Part shown: piece by piece, positions 63,882 to 64,000 of the stretch
Layout of the letters: every line of letters begins with the position of its first letter
Numbering within the stretch: position 1 is the first letter of the stretch
The notes under the pieces: model-generated
Databases searched by the model: none
Told to the model about the DNA's origin: nothing
What the model saw: the letters and a program-made list of their open reading frames with translations, nothing else
Program-made: the position numbers and the translations under genes
Assembly (NCBI GenBank): GCA_964036155.1
Contig: OZ038422.1
Location: forward strand, 10,935,201-10,999,200
From: Diploscapter coronatus
Taxonomy: Eukaryota; Nematoda; Chromadorea; Rhabditida; Rhabditidae
Direction: 5' to 3'
DNA length: 64,000 nt

Positions 63882-64000
63882 ATGGCTGGAGATTCTTTCG
63901 GCCGAAGCGCGTTCATCAGTTTTGCTATCACTCTGGGGCTTGTTGGAGCGGGACTTTTCTTCAAGGGTAAAACTTTTAATTTGCCCATGTTTTTTTTGGA
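63882..64000 (+). CDS. Small membrane protein, 5' exon only (cut by window edge)
   Basis: The first exon (63882 to about 63966) reads MAGDSFGRSAFISFAITLGL then VGAGLFFKG and stops at a GTAAAA donor. One hydrophobic segment is visible. No family can be named from 28 residues. Its closeness to elpc-1 suggests the same transcription unit. Confidence 0.55.
   Translation, partial: MAGDSFGRSAFISFAITLGLVGAGLFFKGKTFNLPMFFL

Overview
This is a nematode nuclear genome window. The coding DNA is broken into many small exons separated by mostly 40-400 bp AT-rich introns with T-rich ...TTTCAG acceptors. Several start codons lie just behind an acceptor-like site, as expected for trans-splicing, and one gene pair sits about 115 bp apart like an operon. 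The gene content is also nematode: a str-type chemoreceptor, an orcokinin (NLP-15-like) neuropeptide precursor, an astacin with a ShKT tail, and a collagen XVIII (CLE-1) homologue. I cannot name the species. Exon models were assembled by hand from splice signals, reading phase and family conservation, so exon edges may be off by a few bases. C. elegans gene symbols are used as orthologue labels.

Layout. 1-1015 (minus): 5' end of a TCF25-like gene, cut by the window edge. 1-7.8 kb: intergenic, with Helitron-like repeats and a mariner-type foldback element. 7.8-19.6 kb: cle-1, with three candidate first exons, FN3 x2, MAM, laminin-G/TSPN, a very short collagen region, the trimerisation domain and endostatin. 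19.6-36.7 kb: a repeat-rich accessory block of Helitron-like elements, large palindromic foldback elements, TA-flanked MITEs, a short tandem repeat and a possible tRNA-derived SINE. Set in this block are a secreted two-thyroglobulin-domain protein, an unrecognised helical gene and a 438-residue astacin flanked by broken fragments of sister copies. 37.3-39.6 kb: str-type GPCR. 40.2-48.5 kb: housekeeping genes prx-11, gale-1, selb-1 and a mitochondrial MTRES1-like S4 protein. 48.8-54.5 kb: nlp-15 with a 3.7 kb first intron. 55.5-56.7 kb: rps-15. 57.1-63.6 kb: elpc-1. 63.88 kb to the edge: start of a small membrane protein gene.

Functional links. selb-1 and the MTRES1-like gene look like one operon. 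elpc-1 and the last gene may be another. The single-copy conserved genes recall C. elegans chromosome I. The central block differs: secreted proteins, duplications and palindromic repeats, as in fast-evolving accessory regions. I did not find a clearly new molecular system. The most unusual signals are a set of repeat-borne mini-hairpins whose stems change by paired substitutions while the GAA loop stays fixed, the large TTAA-flanked foldback element, the orcokinin gene in which every intron splits a peptide, and the reduced collagen region of cle-1.
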